Positions 1-8,225 are shown, counted from the stretch's first letter. The stretch is 56,101 nt of DNA from Alphaproteobacteria bacterium (GCA_013203465.1 JABMNR010000138.1:1-56101), one strand, 5' to 3'. Made by a program: numbers and translations. Notes: a model not told the origin generated them from the sequence alone.

Positions 1-230
1 GCGGCGCACCTTAACTTAATACTAAATTCGATAGATTGACGTAACCCGGTGCAGGCGTATCTGGCTCAATGGTCGTGTCTGCGGGCGAGTCAACAGATGC
101 GGAAGCAAAGCTTGCCTGCATATTGACATTGATATTTCGCGGCGCGAAAAAGAAACCACCGACACCGGTCCTAGACGCGGTGGGTTGTAGAGATTCGACC
201 CGCCCCCGGTGCTGCGACTTGTCGCGTTCA
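1..230. other. Non-coding left edge of the integrated element
   Basis: No convincing gene is seen. The first 60 bases are AT-richer than the rest. A near-perfect DNA palindrome (TTTCGCG-G-CGCGAAA) lies at 135-149, which could be an operator. The only open frame here has no plausible ribosome binding site and low-complexity composition. No copy of the tRNA-Ser 3' end was recognised, so the left attachment site is probably outside the window. Confidence 0.4.
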
Positions 231-506
231 TCAGGCCGTTCCCATCGGCTCGGTTTTCAGCTCGATCATTCGGCGGTTGGCGACCTCGAAGATCCGATCG
301 ACGACCAGCCGGACCACCCGCTTGGCATCCGCCGGGGACAAGCCGTGTGCTGCGGCGACGGGGGATAGCTCTTCGATCAATTCGGCATAGGCTTTGTCGA
401 TTTCCGCCTCTACTGCAGCCTTCGACCCGTTGATATGCGGGGCAACCAAGGCAAGGCGTTCGCCTAACAAAATGCCTGTTTGGTCTATGGTTTGTGGTTC
501 GAGCAT
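231..506 (-). CDS. Small hypothetical protein downstream of the capsid protease
   Basis: A 91-residue protein of unknown function. Its ATG overlaps the stop codon of the S49 protease gene in a TAATG arrangement, so it is very likely translated by coupling and belongs to the capsid gene block. The sequence is mostly predicted helix with alternating acidic and hydrophobic residues and a central stretch (about residues 55-75) rich in Arg and Val; there are no transmembrane segments or cysteines. Position after MCP and protease would suit a small structural or head-completion protein, but this is inference from order only. I do not recognise the family. Confidence 0.6.
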   Translation of the reverse strand: MLEPQTIDQTGILLGERLALVAPHINGSKAAVEAEIDKAYAELIEELSPVAAAHGLSPADAKRVVRLVVDRIFEVANRRMIELKTEPMGTA

Positions 507-1510
507 TAGCCGCGCTCCAATTGTTGGATCAGCCGTTCGCGCTCGGCGGCGGCGGCCGATCGGGGGTTGGATTGAATCCGTAGATCAAGGGCGGCGATTT
601 CTGATTCGAATTGTTCGACCTGGGCACGGCGGCGGGCGCCGGAGCCGCTTGCACCATGGGCGGCCAGGGTTTGATCCAGCGTGCCGATCCGGTCGGCCAG
701 GCCAAGCCGCACGGCATCCACGGCCCCGGCGACCCGACCTTGACCGAAGCCACCACGAACTTGCGCGGGTGTGATCGTGCGGTCGGTTGCTTTTGATCGA
801 CCCGCCGCAACGGCGCTGACGAACATCGAGTAATACTCATCGACCCGGGCTTGGATCGCGCCACGGGCCTCGTCATCCAATGGGGCAAACGGGTTGCCCT
901 CGGTCTTGTACTTCCCGGCCGAGATGTAGGTCCGTTTCACGCCCATGGCCTCGGCGCGGGCGCTGATGTCCTCGTGCACCGTGTAGACACCGATCGATCC
1001 CGCCTCACCGCCGGGGGTGATGACGATCTCCGAGGCTTGAGAGGCGATCCAATACGCCGCCGAGGCCGCGAGGCTGTTGACCTGGGCGGTGATCTTGATC
1101 GGGCCACGGGCCATCCGGGCGATCTCGGCTGCCAGCTCGGCCACGCCATAGACAGAACCGCCCGGGGAATCGATATCGAGAATCAACCGATCGACACCGG
1201 GCATGGCGGCGACCTCGCGAAGCTGCCGGCCGACGATCTCGGTCGATGTTCCACCACCGCCGGAGACGTCGTCGAGCATGTTGGCGCGCTGGGCAATGAC
1301 ACCCCGAATTGGAATAACCGCCGTCGACCGACCCTGAGTTTGTGGGGCGCGGTCAGGATGTGAAGCGGCACCGATCCGGGCCTCGATCTCGGAAGCCGGG
1401 TACTTAATCCCGGCGGATTGGTCGCCGAGGAATGCAACGATCGCAGCCAGTTTTTCCGGCATGATCGCTAAGGGCATCGAGGCGATTTCAGCTATGAGGC
1501 GGTGATACAT
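506..1510 (-). CDS. S49 family (SppA-like) capsid maturation protease
   Basis: About 334 residues. The core from residue 63 to about 280 is an SppA/ClpP-fold serine protease: the DIDSPGG motif is at 112-118, the likely nucleophile is Ser150 in NSLAASAAYW, and the likely general base is Lys202 in GKYKTEGNP. Members of this family in phages cleave scaffold and capsid N-termini during prohead maturation. There is no signal peptide or membrane anchor, unlike housekeeping SppA. The C-terminal 40 residues are charged and predicted coiled coil, possibly a scaffold-like tail. I chose the ATG at 1510 because GAGG lies seven bases upstream; the frame stays open to 1594 without a better start. It follows the capsid gene by 115 bases and overlaps the next gene by stop/start. 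In most phages the protease gene precedes the MCP gene; here the order is reversed. Confidence 0.9.
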   Translation of the reverse strand: MYHRLIAEIASMPLAIMPEKLAAIVAFLGDQSAGIKYPASEIEARIGAASHPDRAPQTQGRSTAVIPIRGVIAQRANMLDDVSGGGGTSTEIVGRQLREVAAMPGVDRLILDIDSPGGSVYGVAELAAEIARMARGPIKITAQVNSLAASAAYWIASQASEIVITPGGEAGSIGVYTVHEDISARAEAMGVKRTYISAGKYKTEGNPFAPLDDEARGAIQARVDEYYSMFVSAVAAGRSKATDRTITPAQVRGGFGQGRVAGAVDAVRLGLADRIGTLDQTLAAHGASGSGARRRAQVEQFESEIAALDLRIQSNPRSAAAAERERLIQQLERG

Positions 1511-1625
1511 CAGCCTACCTCGGGAAGTAGAACCGGGGGGTGAAGTGCAACGACCTTCACCCCCCGGCCGGAGCCGACGCGGCGGGGTATCCATGACGAA
1601 CCCATCATGCGTCGGAACCTGGTGA

Positions 1626-2672
1626 TCATGCGCGCACCGCCAAGGTCACGAACGGGCTTTGCGTCGCGGCGGCGTTTTTCGGCGTGATCGTTGACGCCCA
1701 AGCGGGCTGACCATCGAGGCGCACGCTGAAACGAAACGCGTTTTCATCGGTGAGAAACTTGACGTGGATCGAGGACTCGGCACGCACCGATCGCTCGCCA
1801 ACGATGTATTGGCTCGGATCGCATAAGATGATGTCGCCGACCGTACCAAGGCTTGGACATTGTTCCAAAGGCACCACTGGGCGGCCCATCAAGTGCATTC
1901 CGCCGTCCTGAAACGTGACCAGCTCGGCCAAGGCGGTTCCGGTGGCCAGCTTGGCTTGCGCGAGTTGACTTTCCGCATCGTCAGTAACCAGCCAAACGGC
2001 GCGGCGGCGGGAGGCGCTCCAAAGGCGTGACCACATGGCGAGAATGTTCTCGGCAACGATCGTCGCGGCGGCTTGACCAGATTCTTTCGCGATTTCGATC
2101 GTTGCCGGGGAAACGAGTATGCCAAGCGGGCCGCGTGTACCTTCGCCGTCGATGATCTCTTGCTCGATGCGGTGAACGGATTCGAGCGTGAAGAACCGGC
2201 GCAAGATCGCTTCAAGCGCGGGGACATCTTCCCACAATTCGGATGTTGAATACGTCAGTCCGGCAAGGCGCCGAGTGTTGAACTGGACGGCGCGAAAGCC
2301 GGGTTTTGTGGCGGTGATCTCATCGCCTGCGCCAAGCCAAGACATCGACAAGCCACCGAAACGGCTGCCGTCAGCGCGATCGGTGTCGCCAATCGCCGGG
2401 ATTTTGAGTGTGGAGGATTTCATCTCGATGCGGTCGCACAAGCCGAGCAACGCGCCGGTTGAGAAAAGCGGCTCCCACAATGAGTCCGCGAACTCGACGG
2501 GAACCGCGAAACCGCCCTCGGACGGGATGGCTTGATTCGATCCGGTCGCAACCGCCTCATAGGCCGGCTGCGGGCGGTATAACTGCCGCAAGCGGTCATC
2601 CATCCCGCCGGGATGTTCCTCGGCGGCAGCGACGGCAACCAAGTAATCGCCGAATGATTCAAAGTATTTCAT
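1626..2672 (-). CDS. HK97-fold phage major capsid protein
   Basis: About 348 residues, matching HK97-type major capsid proteins from the ATGSNQAIPSEGGFAVPVEF segment (residues about 44-62) onward: this resembles the junction at which the mature N-terminus begins in the family, followed by the SLWEPLF and E-loop/A-domain regions and the closing beta-rich P-domain segment. Only about 45 residues precede that junction, so the classical long delta (scaffolding) domain of about 100 residues is reduced. The ATG at 2672 has GGAG upstream and overlaps the stop of the upstream coiled-coil gene as ATGA, implying coupled translation. It forms the icosahedral shell of a virion or satellite particle. A longer frame to 2717 exists but lacks support. 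Confidence 0.9.
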   Translation of the reverse strand: MKYFESFGDYLVAVAAAEEHPGGMDDRLRQLYRPQPAYEAVATGSNQAIPSEGGFAVPVEFADSLWEPLFSTGALLGLCDRIEMKSSTLKIPAIGDTDRADGSRFGGLSMSWLGAGDEITATKPGFRAVQFNTRRLAGLTYSTSELWEDVPALEAILRRFFTLESVHRIEQEIIDGEGTRGPLGILVSPATIEIAKESGQAAATIVAENILAMWSRLWSASRRRAVWLVTDDAESQLAQAKLATGTALAELVTFQDGGMHLMGRPVVPLEQCPSLGTVGDIILCDPSQYIVGERSVRAESSIHVKFLTDENAFRFSVRLDGQPAWASTITPKNAAATQSPFVTLAVRA

Positions 2673-3280
2673 TGATTGTTCTCCAAAACACCGGCCTGTT
2701 TGGCGCGGCGAAACCATCCGGCCATCGGCGAATGCAACTCATCCTTGGTTCCGATGACGACAAATGACAGATCGGGCAAAGGACTGACGAGTACTCCAGT
2801 ATTTTGTACTCGGTTCCTGATCTCGGCTTCTTGCAAGATCGCGCTATTCAACTCGGTCAAGGCGTCGCCGATACGCTGGGCGGCGGTGAAGTACTCTTTT
2901 TTGAGTGTCAGAACTTCGCGGCTGCGGGCGGACTGACGGAGAAGCTCGACCCGGCCGCGTTGGTCGACGAGGCGCGCGCGGAGCTTTGGCTCTTCGACAA
3001 GCGCATCCTCCATTTCATGAAAGGCGCGATGTTCGGGGAAATTGAAATACGGTTTGGCTCGCTCGTAGGCGGCGGGTGCGACACGATCAAAATCGGCGGG
3101 GCTGAGGCTCCGCATCGACGGCGCGGCGGTAAGGCCAGCGATCTTGTCGCGGAGCGCGGCGTGAGCAGCTTCCAGCTCGGCAAGCTCGACCTCGGCTTGG
3201 GCGAGATGATCTTCGGGTGTTTCGATCTCGGCGGCGGCGGCCATCGCGGCGCTCCTTTGTTGTGGGGTATTATCCGCCAT
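2669..3280 (-). CDS. Coiled-coil protein coupled to the capsid gene (possible scaffold)
   Basis: About 203 residues, not recognised as a named family. Residues 15-55 are Ala/Glu/Leu-rich and strongly predicted coiled coil; residues about 115-160 form a second helical region; the C-terminal 45 residues look globular (LSFVVIGTKDELHSPMAGW). It precedes the major capsid gene with ATGA overlap. Because the capsid protein has a shortened N-terminal region, a separate scaffold or detached delta-domain function is plausible, but it is inference from size, coiled coil and position. The start may be the GTG at 3283 or the ATG at 3280; both overlap the upstream gene's TGA. Confidence 0.65.
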   Translation of the reverse strand: MADNTPQQRSAAMAAAAEIETPEDHLAQAEVELAELEAAHAALRDKIAGLTAAPSMRSLSPADFDRVAPAAYERAKPYFNFPEHRAFHEMEDALVEEPKLRARLVDQRGRVELLRQSARSREVLTLKKEYFTAAQRIGDALTELNSAILQEAEIRNRVQNTGVLVSPLPDLSFVVIGTKDELHSPMAGWFRRAKQAGVLENNQ

Positions 3281-3732
3281 CACCGACGGCGGTGCAAAAA
3301 GCCGCTGGCCATTTTTTCGCTATTAAACCAACAACTTAACTCGGCGCGCACAATTGAGCTGGCCACGAAAGATCCAGTTGAGCGGAGTATTCGCCAGCAC
3401 GCCGCCTCGGCGATCGTCAGGCTATCGGGTGCAGTCGGTTGAAGCCGATCACGCGGCCACCGCTCCGCCTCATACCGCTGGCCGACGGTTGACACGATGT
3501 CGGCCAGCGCCCGCAAACTGGTGCATCGATGGGCGTATTGTTCGGCGATGATGGCAAGCAAGCGCGGGCGATCACGTAGCGCGGAGGCGTGAGCGGCCGA
3601 ACCCCGAGGCGGCGGTGTCAGCAAAGCTTCCAGCGCGCGGTCGAGGCGTTCGTCATGGGCGGCCCGGCGGAGGCGGTCGATCTCACGGGCGGCGGCGTCG
3701 ATGCATTCGGCGATGGTCGAGGCGCTGGTCAT
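3280..3732 (-). CDS. Hypothetical element protein between origin-like repeats and capsid genes
   Basis: A 150-residue basic protein of unknown function. The N-terminal 50 residues are helical and Arg-rich. The middle (about residues 65-120) ends in SLTIAEAACWRILRSTG, which has a helix-turn-helix flavour, and the C-terminus is Arg/His-rich. It is the first gene after the repeat block at 3769-3989 and its stop overlaps the start of the coiled-coil gene, so it opens the packaging/capsid transcription unit. A small-terminase-like or regulatory DNA-binding role is possible given location and charge, but no diagnostic motif is visible. Confidence 0.55.
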   Translation of the reverse strand: MTSASTIAECIDAAAREIDRLRRAAHDERLDRALEALLTPPPRGSAAHASALRDRPRLLAIIAEQYAHRCTSLRALADIVSTVGQRYEAERWPRDRLQPTAPDSLTIAEAACWRILRSTGSFVASSIVRAELSCWFNSEKMASGFLHRRR

Positions 3733-3768
3733 CGGGCCAACACCCCGGAAACACTGGCGATTTTGGGG

Positions 3769-3802
3769 TGTAGCAATCTGTAGCAGGGTGTAGCAATGCT
3801 AC
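3769..3802. repeat. Three helically phased TGTAGCA repeats ending in a palindrome
   Basis: TGTAGCA starts at 3769, 3779 and 3789, exactly ten bases apart, and the last copy forms a palindrome GTAGCA-A-TGCTAC at 3790-3802. Regular one-turn phasing puts all copies on the same DNA face, typical of iterons or cooperative protein binding sites. Confidence 0.8.
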
Positions 3803-3817
3803 GGTGTGATACGGCGC

Positions 3818-3846
3818 TGCGACACCTTGTAAGGTGACGTGTCGCA
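3818..3846. repeat. Nested inverted repeats in the origin-like region
   Basis: An outer inverted repeat with perfect 8-bp arms (TGCGACAC at 3818-3825, GTGTCGCA at 3839-3846) contains an overlapping inner one (CACCTT-GT-AAGGTG at 3823-3836). The two hairpins share bases and could not both form fully. Two tandem GGTGGAGC octamers follow at 3848-3863, and TGTGATAC occurs at 3805 and 3866. Confidence 0.75.
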
Positions 3847-3906
3847 GGGTGGAGCGGTGGAGCGTTGTGATACTGCCTCATCGGCAACTGGCGCATCCCG
3901 CAACCG

Positions 3907-3989
3907 GCAACCACCCCTATATGGTGGTGGTTGCGTGGTTGCGTGGGCCTTGCGCGGCAACTGGTTGCGACTGGTTGCGGGTGGTTGCG
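3907..3989. repeat. TGGTTGCG iterons, candidate replication origin
   Basis: TGGTTGCG occurs at 3928, 3936, 3962, 3972 and 3982; the last three are exactly ten bases apart. Inverted relatives occur at 3899-3905 and 3907-3913, and a hairpin with 9-bp arms is formed by 3907-3915 (GCAACCACC) and 3926-3934. The block directly abuts the stop codon of the primase-helicase gene. Satellites and plasmids commonly place iterated initiator sites beside the replication gene; origin function here is inference. Confidence 0.65.
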
Positions 3990-3991
3990 CA

Positions 3992-5902
3992 TCACTCGAC
4001 CAACCAGACATAGTCCTTGGTAACCCCAAGTAATTGCTTGCCTTTCAGTTTTGTGAGGTAGCTTTGAATATTGGCGCTGATTCGGTTGCTGGCGGCTGCG
4101 CCGTCGACGATTCCGCCTTGAATCAACCGGTTGCGAAGGTGGTTGCGAGCGACCGCAATAACGGGGCTCATTCCCCTCTCTGGAACGACTGTTTCGCCGT
4201 TGTCGGTCAGGGCGGTTTTGACCTCCCGCATGAAGGCCCGCTGTTCGTCCGACAGCTTGATAGATGCCCTTGCTGAAGATGACGCGGCGACGTCCATGAC
4301 CACACAACTTGTGATCGGCATGCCGCGATCGTTCGCGCCGAGCTCGACGGGTTCGAGCCGGTAGCCGAAACGGCCGGTGCATTCTAGGTCGCGTTGTTTG
4401 CGCACCTTGGCGGTCCCGACCTTCTCGCCTTCGGGCCGCTGCACCTCAATCTCCGTGTCAACAGCCGCTCGAAGGAGGCTGTGACCGCGCGCGCCCTTCG
4501 AAGTATCCTTGCCGCTGTGGTGGACCAGCATCACGTGAACGCCGGTTTGGGCTCGTATTTGGTCTATGTTGGAGACTAGGGCGCCCATATCGGCGCTACT
4601 GTTTTCATCGCCTCCGGCAAGCGCTCGGCTGAGGGTGTCGACCACCACCATCTTAACTAAATAGCCCGTTGCAGCCTGTAGGTCCGCGATCGCCTCGACC
4701 ACGGCGCCCGCATCTCCATCATTATCATTGTTTAGGAGGTCAATCGTCGTGGGGGCGACGGCGAACGGCGCGGTTGTAACGTCATGCCTCGACCTAAAGG
4801 CCGCTATCCGATTCCGAACACCAAACCCACCCTCCGCCGCGATGTACAGCACGGCGCCCCTTTCAATCTGACGGTCGCGCCATTTCCAGCCCAGGGCGAC
4901 GTGCAGGGCTATGTCGGTCGCGAAAAACGTTTTTCCGGTTCCAGACTCGCCATAGAGAAGGCTGAGTTGGCCATCCAGCAAAAGCCCTTCGACAAAATCA
5001 CTCGTGTTTAATGCAGGCTCGATAGAGTCCAGCAGATCAAACCGAAGCCTGCCGACCTTCGCAACCGGTTGCGGCTCATCTTCCTGCTCGTGTGGTAGAT
5101 CGGCGATATCCACCGCCCGCGCATCCGCCAAAGCGTCGTTGATGTCTTCAGCGGAACGGCCGGGAGCATCCAGCCAGTCCGAAACGTCGCCCTTTTCAGG
5201 CAGGCCGATCAGGTCGAGCCACATCATGTATTGCGGTCCGCTTCCCAGGGTGAGGGCTACGGTGCGCATGTGTGATCGTCCGGCCTTATCATTGTCCGGC
5301 ACCAGGACAACGCGCGCGCCGCGAAAGTATTGGGCGAAAGACGCGGGCCACTTACCCGCCCCGCCGGGATTACAGGTGGCTGTCACGCCTGTGGCCGCGA
5401 GCCTGTCGGCGTCCTTCTCGCCCTCCACGACTAAAACTTCTTTTCCTTCGTCGACGGCCTTTAAAAGCTGCGGAAGCCGATACGGGATCGGTTCGACCCC
5501 TTTTACCGACCAAACCCACCCGCCCCGGCCGTCTGGTCGACGTTGGCGAAAGTCTTTGGGGTCGAAGCGACAAACCTGCATCACGACTGCGCCGGATTTG
5601 TCATGATAGTCGTACGTTTCAACAATGCACGGCCGCTTAGTGGGGCTTAGAGTTTCAGCCACCTGGATGCCTAACTCATCGTTAAGCCACCGGACCGCGT
5701 CACCGTTGGCGCACCCTGTTTCGCGGGCCACGAGATCAAGCACTCCGCCGCCGACGTTAAGCTCGTGGTCGAACCACGTGGCCTTTTTTAGGTCGACCGA
5801 CAGGCTTCCATGCGAGCCGTAGCGCAATTCGGTTTTTGACGACGACGTTGGCTTTCCAAGCAGGCGCCGGGCAACGACCTCAATGTGCGGGGTTAGGTCC
5901 AT
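3992..5902 (-). CDS. Toprim primase / RecA-like helicase (satellite or phage replication protein)
   Basis: About 636 residues. Residues 1-90 form a primase-associated N-terminal region without a CHC2 zinc motif. Residues about 140-260 are a Toprim domain, with the catalytic Glu160 in VLVVEGEKDAD and Asp203/Asp205 in VPDNDKAG. Residues about 300-520 are a RepA/AAA_25 RecA-like helicase: Walker A GESGTGKT at 318-325, Walker B VVVDT at 419-423, and the LVHHSGKD motif at about 459. The C-terminus (about 560-636) looks like a winged-helix DNA-binding segment. Together these would give origin binding, unwinding and priming in one protein, as in P4 alpha or phage primase-helicases. ATG at 5902 overlaps the upstream TGA as TGATG. 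A longer frame to 5977 adds only basic low-complexity residues and is rejected. Its 3' end touches the iteron block. Confidence 0.9.
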   Translation of the reverse strand: MDLTPHIEVVARRLLGKPTSSSKTELRYGSHGSLSVDLKKATWFDHELNVGGGVLDLVARETGCANGDAVRWLNDELGIQVAETLSPTKRPCIVETYDYHDKSGAVVMQVCRFDPKDFRQRRPDGRGGWVWSVKGVEPIPYRLPQLLKAVDEGKEVLVVEGEKDADRLAATGVTATCNPGGAGKWPASFAQYFRGARVVLVPDNDKAGRSHMRTVALTLGSGPQYMMWLDLIGLPEKGDVSDWLDAPGRSAEDINDALADARAVDIADLPHEQEDEPQPVAKVGRLRFDLLDSIEPALNTSDFVEGLLLDGQLSLLYGESGTGKTFFATDIALHVALGWKWRDRQIERGAVLYIAAEGGFGVRNRIAAFRSRHDVTTAPFAVAPTTIDLLNNDNDGDAGAVVEAIADLQAATGYLVKMVVVDTLSRALAGGDENSSADMGALVSNIDQIRAQTGVHVMLVHHSGKDTSKGARGHSLLRAAVDTEIEVQRPEGEKVGTAKVRKQRDLECTGRFGYRLEPVELGANDRGMPITSCVVMDVAASSSARASIKLSDEQRAFMREVKTALTDNGETVVPERGMSPVIAVARNHLRNRLIQGGIVDGAAASNRISANIQSYLTKLKGKQLLGVTKDYVWLVE

Positions 5903-6105
5903 CAACGCCCCCTGCGCCGGGCGACGTGCTTGCGATGCAGAAACGCCTCGGCGTCGCGTTGGACGCGGGCGCGCCAATCGTCGACGGCGTTGACATTTAG
6001 GGCCGGTGTGGTACTATCTTCGGAGTTTCGACCGCCAGCTCGAACATCCCTTGAAGCCCCGCGATCCTTACGGACGGCGGGGTTTCGCTTTTCGGGCGGG
6101 CGCAT
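5902..6105 (-). CDS. Small basic protein coupled to the primase
   Basis: A 67-residue, Arg-rich protein with no recognised domain. It starts three bases after the AlpA stop and ends in a TGATG overlap with the primase start, so it fits the gene chain well. The C-terminal third (DDWRARVQRDAEAFLHRKHV) is predicted helix. Weak GAAG precedes the ATG. It may be a nucleic-acid-binding accessory of replication or just a coupling peptide. The coordinates and coupling are the main evidence. Confidence 0.5.
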   Translation of the reverse strand: MRPPEKRNPAVRKDRGASRDVRAGGRNSEDSTTPALNVNAVDDWRARVQRDAEAFLHRKHVARRRGR

Positions 6106-6108
6106 TCT

Positions 6109-6294
6109 TCACGCGGCCCCCTTCAACGACTCGATCCACTCGCGCGGATGCGTCGAGATGATCCGGCGGTTCCCGAACTTCGCGGTTTCAAGATCGCCGG
6201 AGGTGATCAGTTCGTAGGTTGAGGACCGGGAAATGCCGGCGGCGGCAGACCAATCGTTCACCGACCAGCCATATCGTTCCGTGTTTTTGTCCAT
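6109..6294 (-). CDS. AlpA/MerR-like helix-turn-helix excisionase or regulator
   Basis: 61 residues. WSVNDWSAAAGISRSSTYEL (about residues 10-29) is a winged helix-turn-helix of the AlpA/HTH_17 type, followed by the RRIISTHPREWIESL wing and helix characteristic of these short proteins. In P4-like satellites and PICIs the AlpA homologue activates or repressed-balances integrase/excision genes and can act as recombination directionality factor. It lies between the integrase side and the replication genes, 102 bases downstream of the preceding gene, so the upstream gap may hold its promoter. Confidence 0.85.
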   Translation of the reverse strand: MDKNTERYGWSVNDWSAAAGISRSSTYELITSGDLETAKFGNRRIISTHPREWIESLKGAA

Positions 6295-6396
6295 ACGTAT
6301 CCACTCCTAATCCGTTGTGGATACCGATCCTTCACATTTAAACCGCCGCCGTCTTGCCGGGAAATTTGGGATTTTTCCGGCAAAGTATTGAGGGTC

Positions 6397-6927
6397 CTAT
6401 AAATCGTCTTGACTTGGCGGCCCATAGCGGCGGCGGCCCTCATAATACATTTCGTTCGCGATCGTCTTGCTCAACCCAAATTTAGAGCCAAGGTCTTCGA
6501 AAAAATCGTCGTCAATAGTTGACTGTTTGTCGGCAAGTATCCTTTTCCCCTCTAAGTAAACTGCGATTGGCAGCACTCGTGAGCGCCGGGCTGTATTGAG
6601 ATGCTTTCCTTTTGGGTAAGGTCGACCAAAGGCGTCATCCCACGATCCAGCGCGGGCATTTAGCACTTTGTCATATGAGTTGATAAACGCCTGAGCAACC
6701 CACTCAGGCATAACTAAGGCGTGGTTGGCACAGACCCGAACAGCGGCCAACACCACAAAACCGGAGCCATCAAGCTGATACTCTTCTTCTAGATCCCGCA
6801 GTCGGTGTAGTGCGTTCCATCTATAGATCGGGAGCCCTGGCCCCTCCGGCTGCCCTTCAGCCTTCGCCCGCTCATGCTCCCTGAGAACACGATCGATTGA
6901 CCAATTAATCTCAACCACGAGCAACAC
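6397..6927 (-). CDS. Hypothetical element protein downstream of integrase
   Basis: About 176 residues, not recognised. It is noticeably less GC-rich than the chromosome. The protein is soluble, with an N-terminal helix, a central hydrophobic stretch (FVVLAAVRVCANHALVMPEW, about 58-77) that is too polar for a membrane segment, and a C-terminal part (residues about 145-176) with LGSKFGLSKTIANEMYYEGR, which resembles a helix-turn-helix. GTG at 6927 is preceded by a G-rich stretch but TTG at 6924 is also possible. It overlaps the integrase stop by about 17 bases, implying cotranscription. A regulatory role is a guess from the HTH-like end. Confidence 0.6.
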   Translation of the reverse strand: MLLVVEINWSIDRVLREHERAKAEGQPEGPGLPIYRWNALHRLRDLEEEYQLDGSGFVVLAAVRVCANHALVMPEWVAQAFINSYDKVLNARAGSWDDAFGRPYPKGKHLNTARRSRVLPIAVYLEGKRILADKQSTIDDDFFEDLGSKFGLSKTIANEMYYEGRRRYGPPSQDDL

Positions 6928-8158
6928 CCCCGTTGATTGAAATCACATCCGCCCCGGTCTTGCTTCCGCCTATGCAGAATCCCGCCCACGCATCCATCAA
7001 CGCGCGGCGTTTATCGAACAGATCACCGCGTTGGTAGGCGGCAACAACCTTGTCACTCAGGGTGTGAGCCAATGCGGCTTCAGCGACGGCATCGGGGAAT
7101 CGCGTCGTCTCGGCAACCCACGTCCTGAAGGTGCTCCGAAACCCGTGCGCTGTTGCCGGAACCTTCATCCGACGCAAGACCATGGTCATGGCCATGTTGC
7201 TTAGCGGGCGCCCCTTGGACTGGCCTTCAAATACAAGCTCACAACCCGTTCGCCGCACCTCCCGCAACCGCCGTAGCAAGTCGCCAGCCGGATCGCTGAT
7301 CGGCACCCGATGCTCGACCTTCACTTTCATCCGGTGGGCGGGAACGGTCCACATTTTCGTTTCAAGATCGATCTCCGTCCAGGCCGCGCCGAGCACTTCG
7401 CCCGTTCGTCCAGCCGTCAAGATCGCCAATTCCAACGCACGAGCGCCCAAGCCCTGCTGTGCCTGTAGTGATTGCCAAAACGCTGGCATCTCCGCGTAGG
7501 GCAGGGCGGGATGATGCTGCACCTGCATCACATCCGATTTTGCCGGGAGAATGTGGTCGAGGTGCCCACGCCATCGCGCGGGATTCTCACCATCCCGATA
7601 TCCGCGCACCTTGGCGTAGTTCAAAACCGATTCAATCCGGCCGCGAAGCCGGCTTGCGGTTTCCGTCTTGGTATTCCACAGCGGCTCCAACACCTGGACC
7701 ACCAGGTTCGTGTCTACACTGCCGACCGGCAGCGCACCGATCGTCGGAAAGGCGTAGGTTTCCAGTGTCGCGGTCCATTGGCCGGCGTGCTTTTCACTTT
7801 TCCACCCTGAACGCATCGCTTCAATGTAGGCACTTGCGCATTGCTGGAATGTCATCGTGCGCGCGATCTCGACGGCTTGCGCCGCAGCAACGGAACGCCT
7901 CGCTTCGATGGGGTCGATCCCGGCCACCACCCGCTTTTTAGCGTCGAGCGCCTTTTGACGAGCCTCCGCGAGTGTCACGATGCCAGCGGAGCCGAGACCC
8001 ATGTCACGACGCTTGCCGTCCATAGTGAAGCGGAAAACCCACGTTTTCCCTCCGCTCCGAGTGATTTGGAGATACAGCCCGTTGCCGTCCGCGAACATGC
8101 CCGGGCGCTTCATTGTCTGCACTTGTCTCGCGCTCAATCCTGCGGCTCGCTTTGGCAT
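6911..8158 (-). CDS. int: Tyrosine site-specific integrase
   Basis: About 415 residues. Residues 1-90 are the DUF4102 arm-binding domain (DGNGLYLQITRSGGKTW...MGLGS), 95-190 the SAM-like core-binding domain, and 205-400 the catalytic domain. The catalytic set is visible: Arg251 in TAGRTGEVLG, His338-x-x-Arg341 in HGFRSTFR, His365 in LAHTLSD, and nucleophile Tyr375 in AAYQRGD. These P4-type integrases insert elements into the 3' end of tRNA genes, matching the tRNA-Ser 240 bases away. ATG at 8158 has GAGGTG six bases upstream; an alternative start at 8182 is less good. The gene is transcribed away from the tRNA, leading the element's transcription. Confidence 0.95.
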   Translation of the reverse strand: MPKRAAGLSARQVQTMKRPGMFADGNGLYLQITRSGGKTWVFRFTMDGKRRDMGLGSAGIVTLAEARQKALDAKKRVVAGIDPIEARRSVAAAQAVEIARTMTFQQCASAYIEAMRSGWKSEKHAGQWTATLETYAFPTIGALPVGSVDTNLVVQVLEPLWNTKTETASRLRGRIESVLNYAKVRGYRDGENPARWRGHLDHILPAKSDVMQVQHHPALPYAEMPAFWQSLQAQQGLGARALELAILTAGRTGEVLGAAWTEIDLETKMWTVPAHRMKVKVEHRVPISDPAGDLLRRLREVRRTGCELVFEGQSKGRPLSNMAMTMVLRRMKVPATAHGFRSTFRTWVAETTRFPDAVAEAALAHTLSDKVVAAYQRGDLFDKRRALMDAWAGFCIGGSKTGADVISINGGVARG

Positions 8159-8172
8159 CGGCACCTCGTCAA

Positions 8173-8225
8173 ACCTACCCATTCCGCATGATGGGTAGGT
8201 CGATGGGTGGGATGATGGGTGGCGA
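8173..8225. repeat. Inverted repeat and 12-bp tandem repeats upstream of the integrase
   Basis: Perfect 10-bp arms ACCTACCCAT (8173-8182) and ATGGGTAGGT (8191-8200) flank an 8-base loop. The right arm overlaps three tandem 12-bp units beginning GATGGGT at 8190, 8202 and 8214. A related CTACCCAT is at 8263-8270. Such arrays beside int are candidate arm-type integrase sites or an AlpA/repressor operator. Confidence 0.7.

Noticed and set aside
190-215. Left attachment site resembling the tRNA-Ser T-arm
   Set aside because: Only a short AGATTCGACCC stretch resembles it; too short and imperfect to call.
3729-4382. Long - strand frame covering the repeat block and primase 3' end
   Set aside because: It overlaps the primase, is Arg/His/Pro-rich low-complexity and has no ribosome binding site; the repeats explain the region better.
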